The translations under genes were made by a program, and so were the position numbers. Below are positions 28,101 through 37,851 of a DNA stretch of 64,000 bases, one piece after another (the stretch's first letter is position 1; every line of letters begins with the position of its first letter). The notes beneath the pieces were generated by a model that did not search any database, was not told the origin of the DNA, and saw nothing but the letters and a program-made list of their open reading frames with translations. The stretch comes from Alisma plantago-aquatica. Lineage: Eukaryota; Streptophyta; Magnoliopsida; Alismatales; Alismataceae. Where the stretch lies: contig OY856412.1 of NCBI GenBank assembly GCA_963693085.1, positions 1,408,694,694 to 1,408,758,693 of the forward strand. Reading direction: 5' to 3'.

Positions 28101-28806
28101 TTACCAGCCTGTGGTCACCTTCGTCTTTCCATTTGTCTTTTGCGTCCACGGTTTCTTTGTTGAGGTATGTGAATAAATATATCATGGGTTCGGCATAGGA
28201 ATTCTCTGCAACAAAGCAAAGTTTAGATAGGTTTGCATTGTCGAGCAGGGTGAGGACTCTGTCATAAATTCCCATCTTCTTCAGTACATTAGAGTAGACG
28301 TACTTTGTCGGTCGCAACACCTTATTACCAGCTGGGAGGTGTTGTATGTATAGGTCAGCTGGTGCAGGTTCTGCGATGGTGGTGTGGGCAGGATTTGTGA
28401 CAGTAGGGATGGCATGTCCTACCAAGACATGTTCTCTTGCGGTAGAGGGCCGTACTTTCTTCCTTTCCCTTTTCTTCGATGGTTGTCCTTTGGCTGCTTC
28501 TTCAGTCTTTCTCTTGTCTTTGGACTTTGGGGCTGGAGATTCATCCTCGGAGTTTGGTGCATACTCCGAACCTTTGTCACTGGAAGAAATCTCTTCCTCT
28601 TCTTCAATAGGGTCCTCGATTAGGCACATGTTGACTCGCTCAAGGTTGTGCATGACCTTGATTAAGTCAACCTTTGTTGGGACCCTTCCAGTCTTTTCGT
28701 AGGTGTCCATGATTTTCTGGAGCTTTATGCGGTCCTGCAGTAGTTGCACCCTTGTCCAGAAGGGAGCGTCAACAGTACCTATGGATTCTTTTGCATGTGA
28801 GGCCAT
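25106..28806 (-). pseudogene. Athila ORF3 (post-integrase ORF), main part
   Basis: This long third ORF lies downstream of pol on the minus strand. Its ATG at 28806 directly follows a splice acceptor (TTACAG then A). Order: a charged linker rich in E, K and R; a block resembling the 'putative plant transposon protein' domain (VYSNVLKKMGIYDRVLTLL, LCFVAENSYAEPMIYLF, EGDHRLVTSLFGTKVVL, then GALFPRKEGGNV and ICMGGHITSIL) across a stop at 27970; a Thr/Pro/Ser-rich stretch (about 27220-26900); a helical, probably coiled-coil segment (26640-26270); an Asp/Ser-rich acidic run (26265-26110); and a C48-like region (RRARYITVPF then HWLLMIVDIEACDAKVYNF, 25370-25250). There is a frameshift near 26700 and several stops. 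I see no signal peptide or hydrophobic membrane segment, so 'envelope' is unsupported. It continues at 16334. Confidence 0.7.
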
Positions 28807-28807
28807 T

Positions 28808-29530
28808 CTGTAATCAGAAGATTATATATGTTAAAAAAAGAAAAATGTTGAAAGAGTTGCAATACTGAAAAAAAATAGGAATGAAATCATTTTAAGGGTG
28901 AAATTATATTTTCCAAGACCGTTTGGGTCCAAACAGTTTCAAGACCGCTTGGCCCCAAACGGTTTTAGCTACAAATGGTTTTACGACCTTTTGGGTCCAA
29001 ACGGTTTCAAGACCGTTTGGCTCCAAATGGTTTCAAGACCGTTTGGATCCAAACGGTTTTAAGATCATTTGGTCCTAAACGGTTTTAGCTACAAACGGTT
29101 TTATGACCTTTTGGGTCCAAACGGTTTCAAGATCGTTTGGCCGCAAACGGTTTTACGACCGTTTGGGTCGAAACTGCTAGGAAGAAGAAACGGTGGGGAC
29201 GATGAGCGGCGAAAGGATGGTGAAAACGGTGAAAACATCGCCGTCGATGAAGGTGTTGATGGCGGTGATAGCGTCGGCGGTGATTGGGAACTTCATTCAC
29301 GGTAGAAGCGGTGACAACGATGCTGGCATTAGTGAAGATGGAATTTGCCATAGCAGCATACTACCTTGTTGTTAGATGATGAAGAAGGCAGACGTGTCGC
29401 GGTGGTGGTATTGTCGGAAAGGACAACGGAACAGGTGAAGGCGAACTTGAACGCATTCGGAGATGACGGAAGCAGAGTTGGGATGGAGTAGTGAGGAAGC
29501 GACGCGATCTGGGAATGGAACAGGGCTTAC
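28808..29530 (-). other. Candidate leader intron ahead of Athila ORF3
   Basis: On the minus strand a donor (CACAC followed by GTAAG at 29530-29526) sits about 60 nt downstream of a TATA box. A strong acceptor (ATCTTCTGATTACAG, AG at 28809-28808) sits one base before the ORF3 ATG. The interval has no conserved coding sequence and contains a motif array (28915-29175). Splicing is inferred from sequence signals only; a donor further upstream, for example before or within gag, could use the same acceptor. Confidence 0.45.
28915..29175 (-). repeat. Internal CCGTTTGG array, ORF3-proximal
   Basis: This is an array of phrases such as 'ccgtttgggtccaaacggttt' and 'caagaccgtttgg', about 25-30 bp per unit and repeated about nine times between 28919 and 29170. 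Each unit is a small palindrome (CCGTTTGG...CCAAACGG). It shares the CCGTTTGG core with the LTR U3 arrays, but the spacer differs. Confidence 0.85.
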
Positions 29531-29588
29531 GTGTGAGAGAGAGAATTTGGGAAACCAAAGGAAAGAAAAAGGGGAGGGGGTGAAGCGG

Positions 29589-29790
29589 TATTTATAGAAA
29601 AAGGAGGGTCGACGTTACAAATTCTCAAGGGCAAATGGTTTTGAGACTGTATGGAACTCTAACAGTTTTGAGACCGAAAGGATCCAAACGGTTTTGAGAC
29701 CGTATGGAGCCCAAACGGTTTTGAGACTGTAAGGATCCAAATGGTTTCAAAGCCGTTTTGGTGCAAACGGTTTCAAAACTGTTAGGATAA
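29589..29790 (-). promoter_or_regulatory. Candidate internal promoter of Athila ORF3
   Basis: On the minus strand, an array of AACGG/AACTG-type units (29790-29632, for example 'ccaaacggttttgagaccg') is followed by a TATA box, TCTATAAATA (29598-29589), and then a pyrimidine-rich leader (CCCCCTCCCC, TTTCTTTCC, CTCTCTCTC) down to 29531. This repeats the order of the LTR U3 (array, then TATA within tens of bp). It sits about 220-425 bp past the integrase stop and some 780 bp ahead of ORF3, where a separate ORF3 transcript would need a promoter. Confidence 0.5.
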
Positions 29791-30012
29791 GATTAAATTG
29801 GTTTTTGGTTTTTATATTTTTATGTTTGTTTTGGATTCTGTCTAAATTTTTATATTTTCTGGATAAAGGTGATAGGTCTAAAATAAGCAATAAGAAATTA
29901 GAAAATTGTCAAAACTAAGTAAAATAAAATAAAAGGTGATACTCATTTCTTGTGTTGCCTCCCAAGTAGCGCCTGGGTTTTACGTCGCTGGCTCGACGAA
30001 GTTCTGACTTGG

Positions 30013-31391
30013 TTAGATTGATGTAGCAGGATCATGAATCTCAATAGTTTGTCTTGGAATTTTGTCAGCTGAAGTATAGTATTTCTTCAATCTATGGCCA
30101 TTAACAGTTCTCTCCCCTCCATTGTCATCAATAATGATGATGTCTCCAGTTGGGTAGATGTGCTTGATGGTGAATGGCCCGGACCACTTTGTGTGAAGTT
30201 TTCCGGGGAACATCTTAAGTCTGGAGTTGAAAAGAAGGACTTTATCTCCGACGATGATATCTTTCCTTTTGAGATGTCCATCATGCCACATATTAGTTTG
30301 TTCTTTGTAGATCCTGGCTCTTTGGTAGGCGGTCATTAGTAGTTCCTCAAGTTCTTGTAATTGTAGTTGTCTATACTCGTCAGCTCTTTTGAAATCGAAA
30401 TTTAATTGTTTGATGGCCCACCAAGCTTTATGTTCCAGTTTAACTGGAAGATGACATGACTTTCCATATACCAAATGAAACGGGGTCGTTCCTATTGGTG
30501 TTTTGTAAGAAGTGCGGGATGCCCAAAGGGCATCAGGGAGCTTAGTAGACCAATATGTGTGATGTCTGTTGACCGTCTTTTCTAGAATGGCCTTTAGTTG
30601 TCTATTTGAAACTTCGATATGGCCACTTGTCTGTGGATGGTAAGGAGTGGAGACCTTATGTTTAACTCCATATTTTCTTAGGAGGGCTTCGAAACTTCAT
30701 TTTAAGAAATGAGATCCCCCATCTGATATGATTGTTCGAGGGATTCCGAATGTAGGGAAGATGAATCCTTGAACATCTTGATAACTGGTTTGGAATCGCA
30801 AGAAATGGTGGGTATATCCTCTACCCATTTTGAAACATAATCCAAGGAAACCAGTATGTATGAGAATCCATAAGATGAGGGGAAAGGACCCATGTAGTCT
30901 ATTCCCCATACATCAAAAAGTTCAATTTCTTGCCACAAGGTAAGAGACATTTCATTTCTTTTAGATATACTCCTGGAAAGCTGACATTTATTGTAGGATC
31001 GGACAAAATTATGGGCGTCCTTTTCTATCGTTGGCCAAAAGAACCCAGATTGAAGAACTTTGAGAGCAGTTTTCTTTGAACTCATGTGCCCCCCAGTAGG
31101 GACAAAATGACAATGTTCTAAGACAGGGATAATTTCTTCTTCTGGTAGGCAGCGACGGAAAATTCCGTACGCACATAGATGAAAAAGATATGGTTCATCC
31201 CAAAAGTATTGCTTAACATCATGAAGAAATTTCTTTTTATCGTGGTGAGAGGCGTAAGGGTGGATAATTCCTGTAGCCAGATAGTTCACTATATCAGCAT
31301 ACCAAGGAAATCCGGTAGTAACTTTCATAAGCTGGTCGTCGGGTAGGGAGTCTCGAATAGGTATATTGTCATCCTCCCGAGACTCGATCAA
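30013..31391 (-). pseudogene. Athila integrase
   Basis: Integrase domain of the Athila polyprotein, which inserts the cDNA into nuclear DNA. In order: a zinc-binding region (GGHMSSKKTALKVLQSGFFWP, SYNKCQLS), where one Cys is replaced by Tyr and the first His is not clear; the catalytic core with the first Asp (FDVWGIDYMGPF, about 30910) and the second Asp (IPRTIISDGGSHF, about 30705); the glutamate region near 30620 (in a different frame); and a C-terminal part with 'LVYGKSCHLPVKLEHKAWWA', 'GDKVLLFNSRLKMFPGKL' and 'WSGPFTI'. No chromodomain follows. Frameshifts near 30900 and 30700 and stops break the ORF. The stop at 30013 looks natural. Confidence 0.92.
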
Positions 31392-31429
31392 CTTAGATGA
31401 TCAACGACGACATTTTCCACCCCGCTCTT

Positions 31430-31936
31430 GTCTTTTATTTCTAAGTCAAATTCTTGAAGCATCAATACCTAGTAGATGACTCTGGGTTTTACATCTTCTT
31501 TCTGAATTAGGTATTTGATGGCGGAGTGGTCCGTGTATACTATGACTTTCGATCCAATTAGATAGGAATGAAATTTCTCAAAGGCGTAGATGATGACCAA
31601 GAATTCCTTTTCAGTAGTAGTATAATTCTTTTGTGCCTCATCTAGCGTCTTTGATGGATAATATATGACATGGGGCTTTTTGTCTGTTCTCTACCCTAGC
31701 ACCGCTCCTATAGCATAGTCGCTAGTGTCACACATTATCTTGAATGGTTGTGACCAGTCAGGTGCTCTCAGAATAGGTGTAGAGATTAGAGAATTCTTTA
31801 AGGTTGTGAAGCTATGTAGGCATTCATGGTCAAAATTGAAATCAACATCCTTGGTCAATAAGTAGGTCATGGGTTTTGCTATTTTCCAGAAGTCTTTAAT
31901 AAATCTTCGATAGAATCCAGCATGACCCAAAAATGC
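31430..31936 (-). pseudogene. Athila RNase H region
   Basis: This continues from RT through 'LGHAGFYRRFIKDF' (connection) to the RNase H domain: the 'PILRAPDWSQPFKIMCDTSDYAIGAVLG' block, then after a stop at 31691 '[28 protein letters not shown]' and '[13 protein letters not shown]'. The catalytic Asp in MCDTSD and the Asp in YTDHSA are visible. It is in frame with gag through RT up to 31691; the following integrase is in another frame. Confidence 0.88.
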
Positions 31937-33058
31937 TCACACTCCCCTTATGTCCTTTGGTGGTGATATCTTTGAGATGACATCGATCTTCACTTTGTCT
32001 ACTTCAATTCCTCTTTCACTTACTTGATGTCCGAGGACAACACCTTCGGTCACCATAAAGTAGCACTTTTCCCAATTCAGGATAAGGTTTGTTTCCTCAC
32101 ATCTTTGTAAAACTTTCCTAAGGTTGAGTAGACAATTGTCAAAAGAATCTCCGTAAACTAAAAAGTTGTCCATAAATACTTCCATTATGGACTCGGTTAA
32201 TCCCACGAAAATTGCTGACATACACCTTTGGAAGGTTGAGGGTGCGTAACACAGCCCAAAAGGCATCCTTTTGAAAGCGTAGGTTCCAAAGGGACAAGTA
32301 AAGGTTGTTTTTTCTTGGTCTTCCAGGTGTATTGGAATTCGATAGAACCCGGAATAACCATCGAGGTGGCAGAAGAACTTTTGGTGGGCCAAGCGTTCAA
32401 GGACTTCATCAAGGAAAGGTAGAGGGAAGTGATCTTTTCTTGTTACTTTGTTTAGTTTTCTGTAATCGATACACATCCTCTATCATGTGGCAGTCCTTGT
32501 GGGTACTAGCTCATTTTTATCATTCAGAATGATAGTAGTCCCCCCCTTTTTAGGGACCACTTGGACTGGGCTGACCCATTGAGAATCAGAAATGGGATAT
32601 ATGATACCGACTTTTAGGAGTTTAAGGACCTCAAGGCAAACCATTTCTTTGAGGTTTGGGTTTAGTTTCCTCTGATGTTCCCTTGATGGTTTAAACTCTT
32701 CTACCATAGGTATTCTGTTCATGCACAAAGCCAGATTTACTCCAGTTAGGTCAGTCATTTTATACCCGATAACTTTCTTGTGTTTCCTTAGCTCAGCAAG
32801 AAGTCTTTCTTCCTGATCATCTATTAAGGTAGAGCTGATTATGACTGAGCATAATTTTTCTTCATCTAGGAATACATGCATGAGTCCTATTGGTAAGGAT
32901 TTCATTTCAGGGGCTTTGGGTACTTCTATAGTTTCCAAAATGGTGATAGGTTTCAATTCCTCGAAAGTGGCTGCCGGAGCTTCTTCGGCTTGGTCTAAGT
33001 ATTGCAGACATTGTTGTACTAGTTCGCTGGCTGAAAATTCAACTTCTGGGTTTGTCAA
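31937..33058 (-). pseudogene. Athila reverse transcriptase
   Basis: Ty3/gypsy-type reverse transcriptase, which copies the element RNA to DNA in virus-like particles. Visible motifs: 'SPVQVVPKKGG', 'MCIDYRKLNKVTRKDHFPLPF', 'CHLDGYSGFYRIPI', 'TFTCPFGTYAFKRMPFGL', and the active site, which reads FMDN where FMDD is expected. One catalytic Asp is therefore lost by a G-to-A change. Next come 'LGHQVSERGIEVDKVK' and the connection domain. A stop at 32483 separates the N-terminal block from the rest, and another lies at 31937. It lies between protease and RNase H in the same frame. Confidence 0.93.
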
Positions 33059-33097
33059 GACGTTCTCCAGATCATCAGATGGTTTGACAATTTCTGG

Positions 33098-33658
33098 CTA
33101 TAACTGAGACATTTTTTCTATTGCCTCGAGAAAGAAAACTTCTTCGTGGATACTGGGACCTTTTAGGCTGTTAAGGACTCTGAATTGGATGGCTTCCTTT
33201 CCTAGTCTTAAGATAATTGTGCCTGCTGCAACGTCGATAAGTGCTCTTGTTGTAGCAAGGAAAGGCCTGTCGAATATTATTGGATATCTTAGATCTTTCT
33301 TTATATCCATAATATCAAAGTCACAAGGGACATAAGAGTCCCTTCCTATTCTGACTGGGATATCTTCAATGATCCCCAACAGTGCAGTGATGGTAGAATC
33401 ATCCAGCTGTATTGTCATTGCTGTTGGTAACAACTTGGTAAAACCCAACCTTTTGCACATTGAGAAGGGCATAATAGATATACTAGCTCCTAGATCATCT
33501 AATCCTTTTTTCCTAGAGGCGTTTCCGATGGAACATTGGATACCAAAGGAACCAGGATCCTTTTGTTTCTTTGGCATTTTGTTGAGAATAATATCAAAAG
33601 TTGTCTGAGCCAGTTTAACAATCTCTTGTTCTCCAGTCATACATTTCATTGATAACAA
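33098..33658 (-). pseudogene. Athila aspartic protease
   Basis: Retropepsin-like domain between gag and RT that would process the polyprotein. The active site lies in 'LDDLGASISIMPFSMCKRLG' (Athila proteases typically read DLGAS rather than DTGA). The preceding 'LPKKCKDPGSF'-type motif is present as 'MPKKQKDPGSFGIQCSIG'. The later motif 'DLRYPIIFDRPFLATTRALID' corresponds to the conserved ILGRPFL segment with G changed to D. The segment is open but bounded by stops at 33098 and 33671. Confidence 0.88.
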
Positions 33659-33670
33659 GGTCTTCAGGTA

Positions 33671-35785
33671 TTAGGCCCAAGCTGGTATTTCGGAGAGGGC
33701 ATCAAGGAACGGGATATCGATATATAGTTTTTTCATCGCTTCCTTAAATTTTTGGAATATGGTATCCAGATTAGTCCCTCTCAACCTGCCTGGGTATGGT
33801 ATTCTGGGCTTATATGGCGGGACTTCAGGTTCTTTGAAATCTAGTCCTTTTTCCTTTTCCTTCTCGAATTCTACAGTCTTTTCAGTTTCTTGGTTTGTGC
33901 TCGTGATTGGGTTGATGACAGTTATATCTTCATCTTCCTGAATGATTTTCGTGGCTTTAGTAAGGACACGACCCGACCTTGTGGTGATGGCTTTCAATTG
34001 TTCTTGTCTGGGTTGATTGTGTCTTGGGTTTATCTCTGGCTGACCAGCAAAAGTGCCTACCAGAGGTTTTAGTTGAGCTGCGATTTGTGCTAACTGAGTT
34101 TCAACGGCTTTTTGTTGGGCTTGCTGGTTGGCAAGCATGGTTTGTTGTGATTGCATCATTTGTCTTATCAATGACAGTTCATCTGTTGGTGGAGGCAGAT
34201 TATTCTTTTGTGGATTTTGTTGATACTGTTGTGGTTGTTGCTGTTGAGGCACGGTGGATAATTGGGGTTGTTGAATTTATGGTTGTTGCAGCTGGGGTTG
34301 TTGCAATTGCGGGTGCAACGACGGATGAGTATATTAGTAATATGCAGAAGGGTTTCTTGGTTGTGTGAATCCTTACAATCCTCCTCTAAAGTTTTCCTGG
34401 TTTCGATTATAATTGTTCTGGAAACCTAGTGGCAATCTATTAAAAACTCCTCCTTGGGTCTGGTGATGCGGGTTGGCAGTCCCCGCAGGATTCCCATATT
34501 GAAACTCGGGATGGTTTATTGGTTGATTTGGGTTATAATAAGATTGTCCTGGTATAGTGTGGATGGAATTTACTTGTTCTGGTGACAGATCCTCAGGATG
34601 TTCGATGATTGGTTCATACTGTGGTTGTGGTGTCTACATGTCCATCATCACATTGTATAGGAGACCACATGATAATGTGGGATGATCGGATGCATGGCAT
34701 GCCTTACAAGTCCCGATAGCTGCCTTGACCTGTTGGGGGCTCTTCTTTTCTCCGAGTGTCGTTTCAAGAACTTTTTGCTTGTGAGCAATAGTTTTTAGGG
34801 CTTCGACGATGGCTTTCATTTCCATTGATTCTTCAGCCTTACAAACTTTTAGAATTCCCCCGGTGGATGACCTTCCCCAATTAGATTGGTTCCCGGCCCC
34901 AAGTGTAACAATCCTCCAGGCATCTTCGTAGTTCTTTTGCATGAAATCCCTCCCAGATGAGGAATCCAAAAATTTCTTAATGTCATCACTTACTCCTCTA
35001 TAGAATATTTCTATCAGCTGGTTTTGGGAGATTTTGTGATGCGGGCATTTCCTCAAAAGTTCCTTGAATCTTTCCCATGATTCTACTAGTGATTCCCCTG
35101 GGAGTTGAGAAAAGTGATTAATTTGTCCCCTAATCTCATAAGTCAACGAAGGTGGAAAGAACTTCTCTAGAAACTTTTCTTCCAAAGGAGCCCAGGTGAT
35201 GATTGGATCCCCATCTAGCGCGTTATACCATCTCAATGCCCTTCCGGATAAGGTGAAGTGAAAAAGGTGTAGCATGATTGCATCGAAAGGAACTCTGACA
35301 TGTTCCCCATCTAGCCGACAAAGAGATTTGAATCACTTAAGGTGATCCATGCAGTCATCTCCAGTACTTCCAGAGAACAAAATGCCTTGCATGATCTGGA
35401 TCCATTTCGTGTGGATCTCGAAGTTAGGAACATTAATGAGCGGTGGCCTAACTGGGTGATTATCTTCAAAGTTCTTAGGAACGGCATAATCCCGGAGTTG
35501 CTTGTTCCTCAATACTAACTGAGCAGCAGTTGTGGCTGCTTCATTCTCAGCTTGAATGCGGGCCTGTTCTTCAGCTCAAATCTCAGCTTGAACCTAAGCA
35601 CGTGTGTCAGCAATAAGTTGTGCTCTTTGAGCTGCTATGGCTGCATTGACTCTTTGCATAAGTTGCTCGTCAGCCATTTGTCTGACTCGTTGGAGGTTGA
35701 TTCGAATGCGTCGGTGAAAGCTTCGTTCTACCTCAGAGTTGAACTCTGGTTCGGGGGAGAATCTGATGTTATGTGAAGGTTGCAT
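33671..35785 (-). pseudogene. Athila gag
   Basis: The gag region begins at an ATG at 35785, about 150 bp inside the primer site. It shows the Athila gag core ('LFHFTLSGRALRWYNAL', 'FLEKFFPPSLTYEIRGQINHF', 'ESWERFKELLRKCPHH', 'IEIFYRGVS'), a CCHC-like knuckle (CKACHASDHPTLSC), a Gln/Pro-rich segment around 34250, and the conserved 'TRSGRVL' and 'PFLDALSEIPAWA' motifs before protease. One frame runs through gag, protease and RT. Stops at 35594, about 35575, 35335, 34634 and about 34265 are mostly TAG or TAA, where CAG or CAA would restore the pattern. Confidence 0.9.
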
Positions 35786-35935
35786 ACACGTTTTCTACCT
35801 GAGTAGAAGAAGAAACACACTTTAGATAATGCGGAGAAATGATGAAGTCAAGATGATATGAATTATGGTTAAGAAAAAGTGTAAAATCCTAATCAACTAG
35901 AAAGTTTAACAAGTAGAATTAAAATGTTCCATTGT

Positions 35936-35952
35936 CCATGGGAATGGTGCCA
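35936..35952 (-). other. Athila primer binding site
   Basis: Five bases inside the 5' LTR, the minus strand reads TGGCACCATTCCCATGG. This resembles the Athila-type primer site TGGCGCCGTTGCCGGGG, matching the 3' end of a tRNA, with most differences at CpG/CpNpG cytosines as expected for methylation-driven decay. The exact tRNA is inferred, not proven. Confidence 0.65.
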
Positions 35953-35957
35953 ATTTT

Positions 35958-37846
35958 TGATGGAGCCCCCACTCACGTGGAGTTGCGTGCACCACTAAAA
36001 ATCCTAGAGATATTGAGTCTCTAAGTTTAGCCTTTCGTGTGCTATAATAAGAACTCCACCCACGTATGCTAGGATACCTGGAAGTCTTATCGTAGTACAG
36101 TTAAGGGTCGAATCCACGAAACAACAGTCTTGTTAAGAGTTTAACAAGATGGAAACGTAATAATTATATTATCTACTTAAGAGTTGATGTTTAGATCAAA
36201 GAGTTGGTTTGGTGATTAAACTAATGTGCAAAGAAAGTAAATAGCAAGAAAGTAAACTTAAGGTTGTAAATGATGTTTGGGAAACCACTAGGATGTGACT
36301 GAGTTTCACCACCACTATGCAAGGATCAAAACATACATTATAATAACATGGCTTGCAAAGAAAAGGGTCTAATCAATTAGTATCTTTGTAGACTTAGCTT
36401 CCTTCCAGATAACTAACTATGAGAAACGCGGGGGTATTGCAATGCCAACCATTTCCAAACAAATGGTCACTTACTTTGCATTACTCCCTCCATAAAATGT
36501 GTTCCTCGACCCATCAAAGTTGTACTTTCATATGTCAACTGATTCCATTTCATAGTATGGAAGTACAACGATTGGGGTGAGTTTACTCCACTTCATGAAA
36601 GACATTCCTAGATACCGAAATAGATGTATGGTGACTACATACATCAAGAACTAACATGCAATCGGTAATCAAATCTAAAAGCACAAACATAGACAATTAA
36701 CACTAATAGATAAAAGATAACACAAGTTGGTGATCAAGCAACAAGCATTCATTAAACGATTGATGTTAAACTGAAAAGATAGTATTTCTCTATTGAAAAC
36801 TCATGAATTATAATGCATGAAATGAAAACATGGGTAGCGGGGATACTCCCCGCACCCTAGTGTATGAGACTACTCGCTCATGGCATGAACAAAGAAGGAG
36901 GCGGGAAGAGAGAGAGAAAGCATCATCTCCACATAGGAGGGAGGAAAGTCAACCCCTTGGAGAAGAGATCAACTATCTTCACGTTGCGTGGTTGTCTTGA
37001 TGAAGAATCCTTCACTTCCCACCTTCTTATGTTGATGAGAGAGAAAGTAGCCTGAGGATGGAGTGTGGATCTTGGAGCGGCAGCCTTAGGGCGAAGGATG
37101 AAGGGTGAAAAACTCTAGAGTGATTGGGGCAGCCTTTGGGCCTCCAAGCAGTTGATGCCAAATGATAACTCCTTCAGTTCTATTTATAGGCTTCCAAGGA
37201 GTCCCAAACGGTCTTGGGACCGTTTGGGTCTTTAATGGTTTGGGGACCGTTTGGATTTATGCGGTCTCAGGATCGTTTGAGTACATGCGGTATTGGGACC
37301 ATTTAGCTTCAAATGGTCTTGGGACTGTTTGGACTTCATTTGGTCTCCAGACCGTTTGCCTTTATTCGGTTTTGGGACCGTTTGAGTTCAGATGGTTTGT
37401 GGACCGTTTGGACTTCATTCGGTCTATAGATTGTTTGCCTTTATTCAGTCTTTGGACCGTTTGGACTTCATTCGGTCTCCATACTGTTTGCCTTTATTCG
37501 GTCTTGGGACCGTTTGAGTTCATTCGGTCTTGGGACCGTTTGGACTTCATTCAGTCTCCAGACCGTTTGTCTTTATTCAGTCTTGGGACCATTTGAGTTC
37601 TTTCGGTCTTGGGACCATTTGAGTTCTTTCGGTCTTGGGACTGTTTGGACTTCATTCGATCTCCAGACCGTTTGGGGTTTTTGCAATTTTTTTGGGTTTT
37701 TCTGTAAGAAGAAATAGATAAATGTTAGTTTAATGGTGAATTCATAATAATACAGAAAGTTAAGGATTATATCTAATTTATCTAAGAAAGAGTATGGAAA
37801 ATTAAGAAAAACTAGTAAGATAACATCACAAAATGGGAGGTTATCA
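35958..37846 (-). repeat. Athila 5' LTR
   Basis: This is an uninterrupted 1889-bp LTR, TG...CA, matching 2295-3230 plus 13051-14028. In element orientation it starts TGATAACCTCCC at 37846 and has the U3 motif array (37195-37680), a TATA box CCTATAAATA (37190-37181), and R/U5 down to 35958. The CTTGA target duplication follows at 37847. Confidence 0.95.
37195..37680 (-). promoter_or_regulatory. U3 motif array of the Athila 5' LTR
   Basis: This is the same 26-bp-type array as at 13355-13860 ('cggtcttgggaccgtttg' units with GGTC...GACC inverted repeats), ending just upstream of the TATA box at 37181-37190. The unit number and order differ slightly from the other LTR, as expected of a tandem array that gains and loses units. 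Confidence 0.75.
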
Positions 37847-37851
37847 CTTGA

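Noticed and set aside
25106..28806. Envelope glycoprotein gene in the Athila element
   Set aside because: No signal peptide, transmembrane helix or fusion-peptide-like segment is visible; the Thr/Pro-rich stretch alone is not evidence of an envelope.
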